Assembly: GCF_007655135.1 (NCBI RefSeq)
Contig: NC_045130.1
Span: 39,986,605 to 40,050,604, forward strand
Length of the DNA: 64,000 nucleotides
From: Punica granatum
Lineage: Eukaryota; Streptophyta; Magnoliopsida; Myrtales; Lythraceae
Reading direction: 5' to 3'
Shown here: positions 1 through 11,300 of the stretch, piece by piece
How the letters are laid out: each line of letters begins with the position of its first letter
How positions within the stretch are numbered: position 1 is the stretch's first letter
Notes under the pieces: generated by a model
Seen by the model: the letters and a program-made list of their open reading frames with translations, nothing else
Database searches by the model: none
Told to the model about the DNA's origin: nothing
Position numbers and translations under genes: made by a program

Positions 1-814
1 TGAAAATTTTACGCCTTTCGTCTCACTTTCCTCTTCCAAAAATGCCCTTGACATTTATTTTTCTAATTACAAGAACGACGTAGTTAAGGTTAGAAAAGAC
101 CTCCCCACTAACACCACTGCTCTCTCATTATTTCTCTCTTCCTTTATCACTCTCTCTCCAAATGAACATACGTTTCTTTCTCTGCCCTCTCTTAATTCTT
201 TTCAAACTCACATGCAAGCGATTTTTTTTTTGTCTTGTTTGTGCATAGCACGGGTGCATTTCTATGATATATGTGAACAGTATACTTTTTCTCTTCTTAT
301 GCATTGGTCCTCAATCCATTTTCTCTTCGGAAAATTCACTTCAACTAGAATTATTCGTATCAAATATAGAATACTTGTATAGTTGGAGGAAAATATCTAA
401 ATACATGTATCATTATTTTCAATAATCCATATTTGTAGCAATGAAATGCTATTGTTCCTCCTCTGATTACAAATATCTAGGATCTATATTCTCTATAAAG
501 GACCAGAAATACCTTTGCTTACGTATCATTAGGAAATGCATTTATGTTATCCTGGGACTATGATTATGCTATTGCTTTGGAGTATATGTATGTATATATC
601 TGAAATATTTTGGAGGCAGAAGGCATGCCCATCCCATCCCCCCAGTAAAGCTGTGTGTTGAGGAGACTGAGTGAACCCATCGTCCCAATTAAAATTAGGG
701 GATTCAGGCTGTTTGAAATGAGACCACAGAACCGAGAAGAAGCCCAAAAAGAAAAGAGAGAGAGAAAAAAAAAAAAAGAAGGTACCAATAAGCAAGGGAA
801 AAGTTATGACCGGC

Positions 815-1350
815 AAAATTTGACACGATACCATAATGAATTTCGTATCTAAACGGTCAAATCCGCTTAAACACGATAAATAATAGTATTTAAACAGGTT
901 CAATTCTTGTAACTCGTTTAGACACGGTTAGACTAGTTAATATTATGTGTTATCGTGTTAATAAATTTATTTCATATATTGTATCAATTTATAGAAGAAA
1001 ATGTACTAAAATAATCTAAATTTGTTTATATAAATTACCTGTTTATAGTGTTTTTATCATGTCAATCGTGTAATAATGTGTAATTAAAGTTAATAGTGTC
1101 ATATCATCTAGATATAATATGTACCAAAAGGTAATAGTGTCAAATCGTATAGGTAAATATAAATACACATGACACGCTTAGTTAAACAAATTATATGTGT
1201 CGTGTCTGTGTCAACCTGTAACTAAACGTGTCGTGTTCGTGTTTGAAAATCTTGACAAATTATTAAATGTGTCATATTTGAATTTAAAATTTTTTTATAC
1301 GAATCCATTTAGACTTGATCCGTTTAAATACGATACGACACGTATGGTCG
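815..1350. repeat. Degenerate dispersed repeat rich in CGTGT/ACACG words
   Basis: The segment repeatedly uses words such as ACACG, CGTGT and GTTTAAACA in both orientations. Phrases near 823-870 (GACACGATACC, TAAACGGTCAAATCCG) partly resemble the reverse complement of phrases near 1310-1345. This word usage resembles non-autonomous DNA transposons common in plants. I cannot fix the ends or a target duplication, so family and limits are uncertain. Confidence 0.3.
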
Positions 1351-1448
1351 TTGCAAGAAGAAGTGAAGGAAGGGGTGGGGGACTGACTATGAAAAGCCCC
1401 AAATAAAACCACAGCTCAGAGACCAGCCCAAAAAACGATACAACCAAC

Positions 1449-1530
1449 AGTTAGTTCAACTTACGATGCTCTCGTTTCGTTGAGAGTCAGTCCAACAACG
1501 GTTGCTCTGACCAGCTGAGCCACCGGCTAC
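1449..1530 (-). other. tRNA-like relic, possible SINE head
   Basis: Read on the minus strand, 1511-1522 gives TGGCTCAGCTGG, which fits the RNA polymerase III A box, followed by a D-arm-like GTCAGAGC. About 45 bases further on, at 1449-1462, AAGTTGAACTAACT resembles a B box with one base missing. The acceptor and T arms do not close, so this is not an intact tRNA. A tRNA-derived SINE fragment is the best guess. Confidence 0.35.
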
Positions 1531-1908
1531 GAACAAGAGCTTCTGCTTGTGTGGGGTCCCCTTCCGATGGACAAGTTTGCGCGTGTGTGTGCGTGTGTGG
1601 TCTCCAATTTTCTCTTTGAGTTCGAGTTAAGTCGAGTCAGAGACAGAACGAAGGAGATGGCAGGCAGTGAGCGGGGGTTAGCACGTACCTACCACAGCCA
1701 ATGATGCCAACGTTGCAACCCCCATTCCCTTTCATTCAATATAATAATATTCATGAACGTGGGAGAAATTAGCGGACTAGATATTCAACACGTACGTACC
1801 CTTTTGGCTAGCTATCTAATTATGTATGTTCCATTCGTATTTTGCATTAACCAACCCTTCACCGAACAACGTAACCCCATTTAAGTACTCTCATACATGA
1901 CTTATGGG

Positions 1909-1965
<57 letters not shown>

Positions 1966-1966
1966 C
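1909..1966. repeat. Compound microsatellite (TC)n(TA)n(CA)n
   Basis: Three dinucleotide tracts sit end to end: TC to about 1925, TA to about 1946, and CA to 1966. They lie 147-204 bases before the UGT78 start codon, so in its promoter or 5' leader. Confidence 0.9.
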
Positions 1967-2112
1967 ATCATTCCATCTGCAGGTTTGATGCTAATACAAA
2001 CCCAGGATAAGGTGAAGTTGCAAGCAAACCCATCAAGCGGTGTACTGAGCAGTGAGCACTTCTACTACTTCCCCATCACTTAACCCCTCTCACACATCAT
2101 AATCGATCAAAC

Positions 2113-3872
2113 ATGCAGCCGGATACAACGTCGATGACCCAGCCGCACCTGCAACAGCAGCAGCAGGAACGACGTCCGCACGTCGCGGTGTTAGCTTTCC
2201 CCTTCTCTTCCCACGCTGCCTCCCTCCTCACCGTCATCCGCCATCTCGCCTCTGCAGCCCCGGCCTCCACTGCCGTCTTCTCCTTCTTCAGCACCCACAA
2301 GTCCAACCGCTCCCTCTTCCCCATCCCCCCGCAGCCCACCACCAGTACAATTACAACTACAACTACAACTACAACTACAACTACCACTACCACTACAACC
2401 TCGTCCTCATCTTCCTCGGCCTTCAACATGATCAAGGCTTATGACGTCACGGACGGGGTGCCTGAGGGCTATGTGTTCCACGGGAAGCCCCAGGAGGACA
2501 TCGGCCTCTTCATGAGGGCTGCCCCCGAGGGCTTCCGTAAGGCTATGGAGGCTGCAGCCGTCGACTCCGGGAAGAGGATAACCTGTGTGGTGGCCGACGC
2601 CTTTTTCTGGTTCGCTGAGGAGATAGCTGCAGAGCTGCGGGTGCCCTGGGTTGCCTTCTGGACCAGTGGACCCTCCTCCCTCGCCGCCCATCTCTACACT
2701 GACCTCCTCAGGAACAAACTCCATATCACCGACGGTACTTATTACCTACCTACATTAACTAAACATCCAATTATTTGTTGACAGATCATGACCTAATCTT
2801 AAAAATCATTAATTTTTTTCATCATCAACGTAACATGTATATATACATGTAACGCGGTGATGACTGATGCGGGACTGCATATCATGCTATGGCATCGTAC
2901 GTGTGTTGTTGGGCTTTGATGATTAACTACACGACAGGAATAGCGGGGCTCGGAGACGAGAGGCTTAATGACTTCATCCCTGGTATGTCAAATAAGATGC
3001 GACTCAAGGACCTCCCCGAAGGAGTCCTCTTCGGCAATTTGGAATCCCCTTTCTCCCACATGCTGCTCCGCATGGGCCGATCATTCCCACGAGCAACCGC
3101 CGTTGCTCTCAACTCTTTCGAGGAGCTGGACCTTTCCCTTACCCAACATCTCAAGTCCCACCACATCCCCACCTTGCTCAGCATCGGGCCTTTGAACCTG
3201 CTGCACCTGCAGCTCCACGGGACTCATAATTTAGTAGCAGGAGCACCCAGAGGCTCCGATGAGTACGGGTGCCTCCCGTGGCTCGACAATCAGAAGCCGG
3301 CGCCTGCTTCCGTCGCCTACATCAGCTTTGGGTCAGTGACAGTCCCTCCTAGGAGCGAGCTCGTGGCAATAGCAGAAGCCCTGGAGGCCAGCGGGGTGCC
3401 CTTCATATGGTCCCTCAAGGAGGAGGTCTGGGACCACGGCCTACCGGACGGATTCCTAGGAAGGACGAGGGAACAGGGGATGCTGGTTCCCTGGGCCCCA
3501 CAGGTGGACATCTTGTCCCATGGAGCAGTCGGGGCTTTCGTGACGCATTGCGGGTGGAGCTCATTGCTGGAGGGCATAGCAGGAGGGGTGCCGATGATCT
3601 GCAGGCCCTTCTTTGGGGATCAGAGGCTGAATGGGAGGATGATCGGGGATGTGCTGGGGATCGGTCTGACGGTCGAGGGGGGAGCCATAACCAAGGAGGG
3701 CCTGGTGAGAAGCCTGGGTATGATCCTGAATGGGGACGAGGGAAAACGGATGCGGGAGATCGTCAGGCACCTCCGACTACAGGCTGGCAAGGCACTCAGT
3801 CCAACGGGCAGCTCCACTGGCAACTTCAACAAGCTGCTGCAGGTCATTACAACAGGAGCCCCTCCTTGTTGA
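2113..3872 (+). CDS. UDP-glycosyltransferase, UGT78-like (flavonoid/anthocyanidin 3-O-glucosyltransferase)
   Basis: Two exons, 2113-2734 and 2938-3872, with a GT-AG intron in phase 1, encode 518 residues. Family-1 UGTs transfer sugar from UDP-sugar to small molecules in the cytosol; UGT78 members act on flavonol or anthocyanidin 3-OH. The catalytic His is probably H34 (PFSSHA) and its Asp partner D162 (VADAFFW). The 44-residue PSPG box starts at W393 (WAPQ) and ends FFGDQ; the final Gln suggests UDP-glucose. RPFFGDQRLNGRM is typical of UGT78. Two oddities: the box reads HCGWSS where nearly all plant UGTs have HCGWNS, and residues about 75-103 are a Thr/Ser run coded by a trinucleotide repeat. 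That run and a Gln-rich N-terminus make the protein longer than the usual 450-470 residues. The family is secure; the acceptor substrate is inferred. Confidence 0.93.
2346..2420 (+). repeat. Coding ACT/ACA microsatellite (polythreonine, then polyserine)
   Basis: A run of ACT, ACA and ACC codons followed by TCC/TCA/TCT codons lies inside UGT exon 1 and stays in frame. It encodes about 16 consecutive Thr and then 6 Ser. It falls in the N-terminal domain after the conserved SNRSLF segment, where related enzymes have a short loop. Confidence 0.9.
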
Positions 3873-5370
3873 CATTTGAGACCAGGGACAAAAAAAAAAA
3901 AAAAAAGTATACTTCCATTCCGCCCCCAAAAACTACCGTCCCAAGTTATCACCACCCCGTGCTGTGCCATGGTAATCTGACTGTTCTCTTCCGTACCGGA
4001 TATAAACATCAGTTGTTACAGTTTCCTCATTCCCATTATTTAGGGATGGCAATGAAGACCCGAACCGCCCCGAGTCATTTAGGGCGGGCCAGACCCGCCC
4101 CGTCCAAAGGATAGGGCGGGCATGGGTATTCTGGTCAATACCAAAGCATGGGCCAGGTCTACCATGGGCATCAATTGAGACCTGCTCTGGCCTGGCCCTC
4201 CCCTTGTATATTTATTTTTTATAGTATCTATTTAATTACTTTTCTTTCCCCGTTTGTGGCCCCAGCAATAATCTCGAACCTGTTTAATTTTTATAGTATC
4301 CTCCCTTTTTTTTTTTTTAAAATGAAGCACCGGCCTAAACGGGCCAAGTCGGTTATGCCCGCCCACAACAGGTCAGGCCATGGGCATTGTCTGCCAGACC
4401 CGTGACAGGGCACGGGGCAGGTCGGGCCTCCAGGTCTGAGGCACAGGCCGGGCCCAGGTCCTCATGTACCCGCCCTGGCCCGGCCCATTGCCAGCCCAAT
4501 TCCCATCACCGTTATCTGCCCATAAAAAAGGCACCCGATTGATCTGCTTTGCTTTTGTTAAGAACTGAAGTGCTGCCTGATGAAACAAAGGCAGTTCTCA
4601 TCAACAAGCATTAACAAATTTAAGCAAACATAGATGGCATTCTCTATCGAACAGGGCCAGATCAGGCACAAAGCACAAGCGAGAAACCTATTCATACTGG
4701 TGAGTTTCATTCCAACACAATAGAGTACCCAAAAAGTTTTGACAGATTTCCCCCAAAGAGATAATAATAATAACAAAAATAATAAAATGGAAATAAGATA
4801 TAACAATCCGAGAAAGAAAGAAAGAGAGGAAAATAAGACAGCGCAACGGATAGATCTAGATCGATAGCCGCACAACCCGTCTATCAATGCACCATGGACT
4901 ATCTCCTACCATAACGACAATAATCAAACCATCAGTATGATTGAAAATGAGACATTTCCACTAAAAATGTCTCCAACTCCCCTACTAGTCAAACAAAAAT
5001 ACAGCCTTACTCACTTACCCTCCTCTTCCTCTGGTCCTCTGGCCATGGCTCAGTTTCTGCCTACAATCAGCAGCACCTAATAATCTGTTTTACTTTTTTA
5101 ACACCCGAGCCCCAAGACTATTATCACCACCAGCAGCCCCATTCTCCCAAGCTCAATGGCAACTTTTCCCGTGACACTTAACCAGTTCAATTAGATCTAG
5201 GCACAGAAAATAACCGCTAGCTAGTGAAGGTAAATCAGTCCAGTTCGTAGACGCACTTCAGATTTGAGGCTGCCCAGGCACTGCTAATCAAGTCAAAACC
5301 TCCGGTTTTGGGGGGAGGGGAGGCATTGCGGCAAATTTTTATAAGCTATAGAGAAGAAGATGGAGGCAAT
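3873..5370. other. Convergent intergenic region between UGT78 and XPO1
   Basis: This holds the 3' flanks of two genes that face each other. A hAT-like element occupies about 4037-4498. The remaining sequence (4500-5370) shows no protein-like reading frame and probably contains the XPO1 3' untranslated region, because the XPO1 stop codon is at 5371-5373. Confidence 0.7.
4037..4498. mobile_element. Small non-autonomous hAT-like element
   Basis: The left end contains TAGGGATGGCAATG at 4041-4054. The reverse complement of the right end, read back from 4498, is TGGGCTGGCAATGG, giving imperfect terminal inverted repeats of the TAGGGATGGCAAT type seen in plant hAT elements. The interior is GC-rich with many GGGCGGG/CCCGCCC and GGGCC words. 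The 8-mer ATTCCCAT occurs at 4029-4036 and again at 4499-4506, the right length for a hAT target duplication, although four extra bases (TATT) precede the left repeat. No transposase is encoded. Confidence 0.5.
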
Positions 5371-8300
5371 TTATGAGTCCACCATCTCGTCTTGAATCTC
5401 GTTGGGTGCAATGAGCCCTGGAATAGACAGCATCCTCTGTCGTTCCCTTTCCCTTTGAGCAGCAGCCTCCTCTGCATATAGGTCCTTGTTATCCTGCACA
5501 AGAGAAGCCCAGTTCCATACATACCCCCACACAACAGCATAGGAATAATTTTTTTGGTTATTTATTCAATTATATTATTAGACTGAAAATGTGAATGCAG
5601 CAGCGCACCTGAGCTGAAAACTCCTTAGACTGGACAAGAAAGTCCCTTATGTGATTCTTAAATGTGGAGAGGTCATTCGTCGACTCAAAGAGCCCATTCA
5701 CAAATTGAGTAACCTGAAATTCCATTCAAAATTAGTCCACGTCCATCCAGATGTAGAAAGACTTTGCAAGGAGGGGGAAGTAGGGACAAAAGGCCTTCAT
5801 GATGGTCACCAACCTCTGCTGGGCTCATGTTGGGGAATGACGTTCCCAACAGCTTGATGGTGTACTCACGAACAAACATCGCATTATTTGGATATGGATA
5901 AGGAACAGTGGACGAGGAGGAGTCCCACAGAGGCTCTGTCAAAGCACCACTTTCCACAAGGCAAAATAGGTGTTGCAGCACTAAAACATGTAATTTGAAC
6001 CCAGGTTTATGGAACGTATCCGTTAAAACCGCAAAGATTTCCTGCTCTATCGTCAAATAATATGTCCTGTAGAACTGATTACAAAACTCTGAAGCCTGGC
6101 CAAACAATAAAAGTGTCATAAGCATCCCACATAACACAAGTTCATCAGGAACATTACTATCGCTATAAAAACTACTTGCTACAAGAACTTCCCAGTAAAT
6201 AGTAACATACGCTAACATAAAACCTTAATGTCTTCCTAAAAAGGCATGCTTAAAAATCTTTCCTGACAATCACATTTATACATACCCTTAGTAATTACAA
6301 AACATGCTGTTACAGGTTCATAGAACGATTTAGCAACTCCATTGGAAAGTACATCTATGGTACACAAAAAAGAAAGGGATAGCATATGGTGCACTACAAA
6401 CTTCACTTACAACACAAGAATATATGCAGGATACCTGAAAGTTCTTTAGGATCTCCAGCAGCAAGTTGAGCCCTGTTTCGGCAATATTTCGCTCTGTATG
6501 CCGGAAAGCCCAAATAATGGAATCCATAACAAGCTTGATTTGCTGAAATGAGAAAACAGACTCAGAGGACGAGCCAAAGTATGTATACAACTAATAGAGG
6601 ACAGACTGAGATGAAATAAGAAACCAAGACAGGTTAAGCTCTCTAATAAAGACAGACCTGACTTGACAATCTAATCAAAGCAGGGAAACAGTGAGCAGCA
6701 ATGGCTCGGAGTAAAGAGAAGAACTTCAGCCGGTGCTCCGGGTAATCCTCAAAGTTCTTTGTGATCATCTGCCATAGTCAAGAGGTCAATCAAACTACTT
6801 CCAGGAAAAAATAGAAGAATAAATCCAGTAGAGTAACACAATCTCCATTAGATCATGATTTGCTACCAGACATGCCATAGGGGTTCACTGATTGCATAAA
6901 GTCACCAATTTTGGGGGAAGGGAAGGAAGAAATACAGATACCTTCTCCAATTACCACATTTTTCATTTTTCCTTTTTTGGGGTAAAACTATGACACATAA
7001 GGAGTGCAAAGTATTTGGAGTACATCTTTTTACTTGCCATCGAAGAGCTCTAAGTAATCTCTCTTTTAATTCATCTAATACAGCATAAATCCAGTGAATT
7101 ATTGGTCAGTTTGACAGCCCTTTTAAAATATATGAGATATGAAGATAAAGCAGTATTACCTCCAAGGTGCACTGAAATACAGCTTCAAATATGCGAGGCA
7201 CATCCTCTATCATCTCAGCCTTATACCTATAATATAGCGAAAGGGAAAGAAGTTACAAATTCAAAGAGCTTAAGCCCATGATACGCAGATCTATAAATGC
7301 AAAGCATCACCACAACAAAACCAGTCTAGCCATTTCTTTGCAATTCCTTACTTCATCTAAGATTTCAGAAACTAATTGAAACATCAAACACAACATAAAC
7401 ACAAACTAAATTTATCATCCCAAGCATTTAAAGAAAATTAGCATCCAGTGGTTCAGCAAAGAAGACATGAAGATCCTATGGATTGTCACAATAAAACTAG
7501 ATACAACCAATTTCAGTAACCTACTTGTTAATTATTGTGGCAAAGAGTGACAGAACTTCTGATTCTCTCGCATCCGGCACGTTCCTCAAATAGTCACCAA
7601 GAATAGGATCCATCATCGGGGGCACAAACTGTTTTCCAATTTGTGGTTGATCCTCCGCTTTGTCCAAGAATGTCTCTATAAGCTTCAGAGTTTCCCTCTT
7701 AACAGATCTGCTCCCAAGCGGAGAGGGAAAAACGAAAAAGGAAATCAACTTGCATGGATCAAAAGGTTGTATCTGGAAGAGAAGAAACAAACTTTACCTT
7801 AAAAGTTTTACAAAGGATGATTTGGAGATAAATTGGCCTCCGCCAGCGATGGTAGTCGATATGAGTTCGCTGTACATTCTATTGCATCAAAAAAGAATAT
7901 ATCAGGTATCAATATGCAAAGGCAGAATCAGGCAAGTCTCCTCCGCAGATTTGATTTCACTTAGAATAACCAGCTTGATACCTATACACGTTAAGCATGT
8001 CCAAGAAGATCAACGAAATTTGAGATAAGAAGTACGTCCCAAGCGAACTGGCCACACTGGTATTAGTCTGCAAAAATTTTAACCTCGTGACCACCAAAAA
8101 AGACAAAATAATGAACTAAGACCTCAAAAGGGAATCCTGTAGAAGAACAATAAGGTGTCTTAAAACAAATAGAATGATATGAATGTCTGCATGCATATGT
8201 GCATATGCACATTAACGGTCGGTTCAACATCAAATTTCAGAAAAAACATTGACACTCAAATGAAAATTCAGGAGCTACAGTAAGAAGGGTGCACCTGCAG

Positions 8301-11300
8301 TATATTCAGTACACTCCGGATAACATCTTGGTCTTTTAGAATATCAGCATTTTGGCGGGCCTGGCTTATAATGTCATTCCATCTCTGCGCCGATTAATAA
8401 TATGTGATCATTTTAAAGGCAGCATATTTCAGAAGAGTTTTTTTTAAAAAAAATCCCAGTCAAAGCAACCTGATTTGGAAGTCCCATCAATCTCTGGAGG
8501 TATTCATCCCTCTTCTGGGGATCTGGTTCAGCTTGAATCATATGGCCGACCTGAAAAACATAATAATGTTACGCATAGAACAGCTGGTCCTCCATATATT
8601 AGATAAAGCATCCAGAAAATGTGAATCTCTTACAGATTCATAAAAGGAATGGATCTGATGGAGCTCGAGATCCACAATGGTTGTTGCAAGGCCAGTAAGA
8701 AGTTCAGATACAAATGGTTCATTTTCTCCAACCTGACATGGGGAAATTGGAGCTTCCATTAACATAAACCCTCTTCAACAATTCCTAGATAGATTTGATC
8801 TAAGTACCTACCTGGACAATAACAAACTTCCTCTTGCATTTCTGAACAATTTTCAAGAAAGTGTCACAGGCCATGTCCTGAGAAAGATCTCGTGCTTGGT
8901 TAGTATACAGAAGAACAAGACAAACCAAAAATACATACCAGCAACTATCACCTACTCACAGCCTTTGGTAATACTATGTCACTAACAACATCCACTTGAA
9001 ATAGTCCATCAATGAACAAGTTATTGGAGATAAAAATGTTCAAATGTGGTACCTGGACTCCTGGATGAGTTTCATGCATAAATTCAAACAACTTATTCAC
9101 AACAGTTTTCAGAAACTTCCAATGGGCCCTCAGAAATCTGGGATACTGTCCAACAACATACCTGGAAAAGCAAAACAGAAAATGAAGAAAACAAGAATTC
9201 CAACCCAACCAGGAGAAACAATCTAGAAAGGTTCTTCAACAATTAGTTTACACCGGTAAGTGGGAGAGAAAATACACGGAATATATATAGTGATGATATA
9301 GAAACAGATGTCAAATACAAAAAACGGAAAACTTGATAGCCTTCCATCCTACAATAGCATACAGACATATAATTAAAAAAGAAAAAAGAAAATGAAATGT
9401 CTTACATAATATTGCTTGCAATGACGGCCTTGTTATCTTTCCCCTTTGTGATTTCACACAGATTCAGCAAATCACGAATGACCATCACCAGAAATCTGTT
9501 TTCCTGCCGAAACATTATTAAGGTTGCATCATATTAAAATCCGATGATTTAAACTAAGCAATGATAGAAATTGATCTCAACGTGTACTTTCAAATTAGAG
9601 AAACACAGGGAAAATCCTAAAACATTGCTTATCCACTCATTACAATTTCACTTGGCAAAGATATCCATTTTTCCCTATCAAAGAAAACATTTTGATCGAA
9701 TTTTATGCAATAGTAAGGAAGCATGTATACCTGTTCCTCCATCATGGAGCCAGATATTGAACCAATTGCCCAGCATAAAGTGTTCAAATTATTCCATGAC
9801 CAGTCCTCACCAGTCAGTTGCTTGCTCAATTTCTTCAGCATCTATTTTGATAGAAGGAGAAGGGAAGAAAGTCATATTTATCTAATCTAACTGACCAAGA
9901 GTAGACCTGAAGAGAAATAGATGATTTGCACATCCATCTACATCCACACATAATACCTGTTTCTCTGTGTCCTCATGGTCAAGATGTGACAAGTATATAA
10001 GTGTCTCTCTCATGATCTGCAAAAACCGGATACATCCGACCACGCAAGAATTATCAGGAAAATAGGAACAAATGCCAGAAACCTGGGGAACAAGCTTCCT
10101 GAATGCAGTTACATCACACACACACAGCGAGAGAGAGAGAGAGGGAAGGAGGGAGCAGTCTAGTTGTGCATGCCAAATAACTGATCTATGCATATGACTA
10201 AAGAAACAGTAACAGCAGACATAAATTAATGAACCATCATCACATTTCCCCAGACTCTTCGCCAAAGCAAGGCTAGCACCGTGTTCAAAAATTTCACAAA
10301 ACAATGTCCAGAACTTATCTTGATTGACAATGGACTGCAACATAGGAGGTTCATAGGCATGATTCTCAATGAGTGAAGCACAAATTACCTTATATTGGAC
10401 AAGAACATCATTATCCTTCATTGTCTCACGAACAATATTGCCATTTTCATCTTCAACAATAAGAACTTCTTCAGGCTTGGCCATACGACAGATCATAAGC
10501 ATTCTCAGCTTTGACATAGGACCTGCATAAAGTTGTCGCCGGTGCAACAATTGAGAACCTAGCCCATCAACCATGCCAGGAATCATATGTACCTGCAAAA
10601 TTCATGGACAGAGAGAAGCTGACATAAGAGCCCATTTGGTTAGCAGAGCAACAAAAGAAAAACTAAGATAGCTGAAAGAGGATGGCTCAGTAATGGTCGG
10701 ATTACAAGAACACTTCGTAATAGGAGAGATATAAGTAAATTAGTAAAAAAATCATAACCATTCCTATGCAAATAATAGAGAGGAATTTCATCAGAGACTT
10801 GTCACCGTCATATATATGTTACAATTTTCATTACTGGCAATAACAACAGTATACAAAACAAGCTAAAACTAAGAAACACCACTGATCAATATCACCAGTG
10901 GTCTGATGAAACAGAATCATCCATGCATCCAAAGAACTACCATGATGTTCAACTCACATGTTGGCCCGTCAATAATATCTCAGAGCAAATATATTCCAGA
11001 GCAGGGCAAGAAATGGCCAGATCCAACTAGCAATATTTCACACTGACATTATCTGATTATCATGTCAAATATTCAAAAAAACTACCTGTAATCCCATCAT
11101 GTTTGCCGAAACAGCAGGATTCTCCAGATTATTGTGTGTCTCGAAAAGCTCTAACACTAAGGAGTTCCAATAATCCAAGCAAACCTGTTTTTTTTTAAAA
11201 AAAAATAAAAAAAGTACAGAAAACAGCTTAGATTCAAAATGAACATCTCAAGGACAAGAAGATGAACCAGATACGGTAGAAAGCAGACCTTGAAAACCTC

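Larger units (their letters stand above)
1..2112. other. Intergenic region upstream of the UGT78 gene
   Basis: No convincing gene is visible. The stretch from about 815 to 1350 is rich in short CGTGT/ACACG words and looks like a decayed transposon. A tRNA-like relic lies at 1449-1530. A compound TC/TA/CA microsatellite lies at 1909-1966, about 150-200 bases before the UGT start codon. The short open frames here are low complexity and have no recognisable product. Confidence 0.6.

Noticed and set aside
1449..1530. Intact tRNA gene
   Set aside because: Only A-box and partial B-box similarity is seen; acceptor and T stems do not pair.
3407..4114. Long open frame overlapping UGT exon 2 in another frame
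   Set aside because: It is a GC-rich shadow of the UGT coding sequence with no recognisable protein features.
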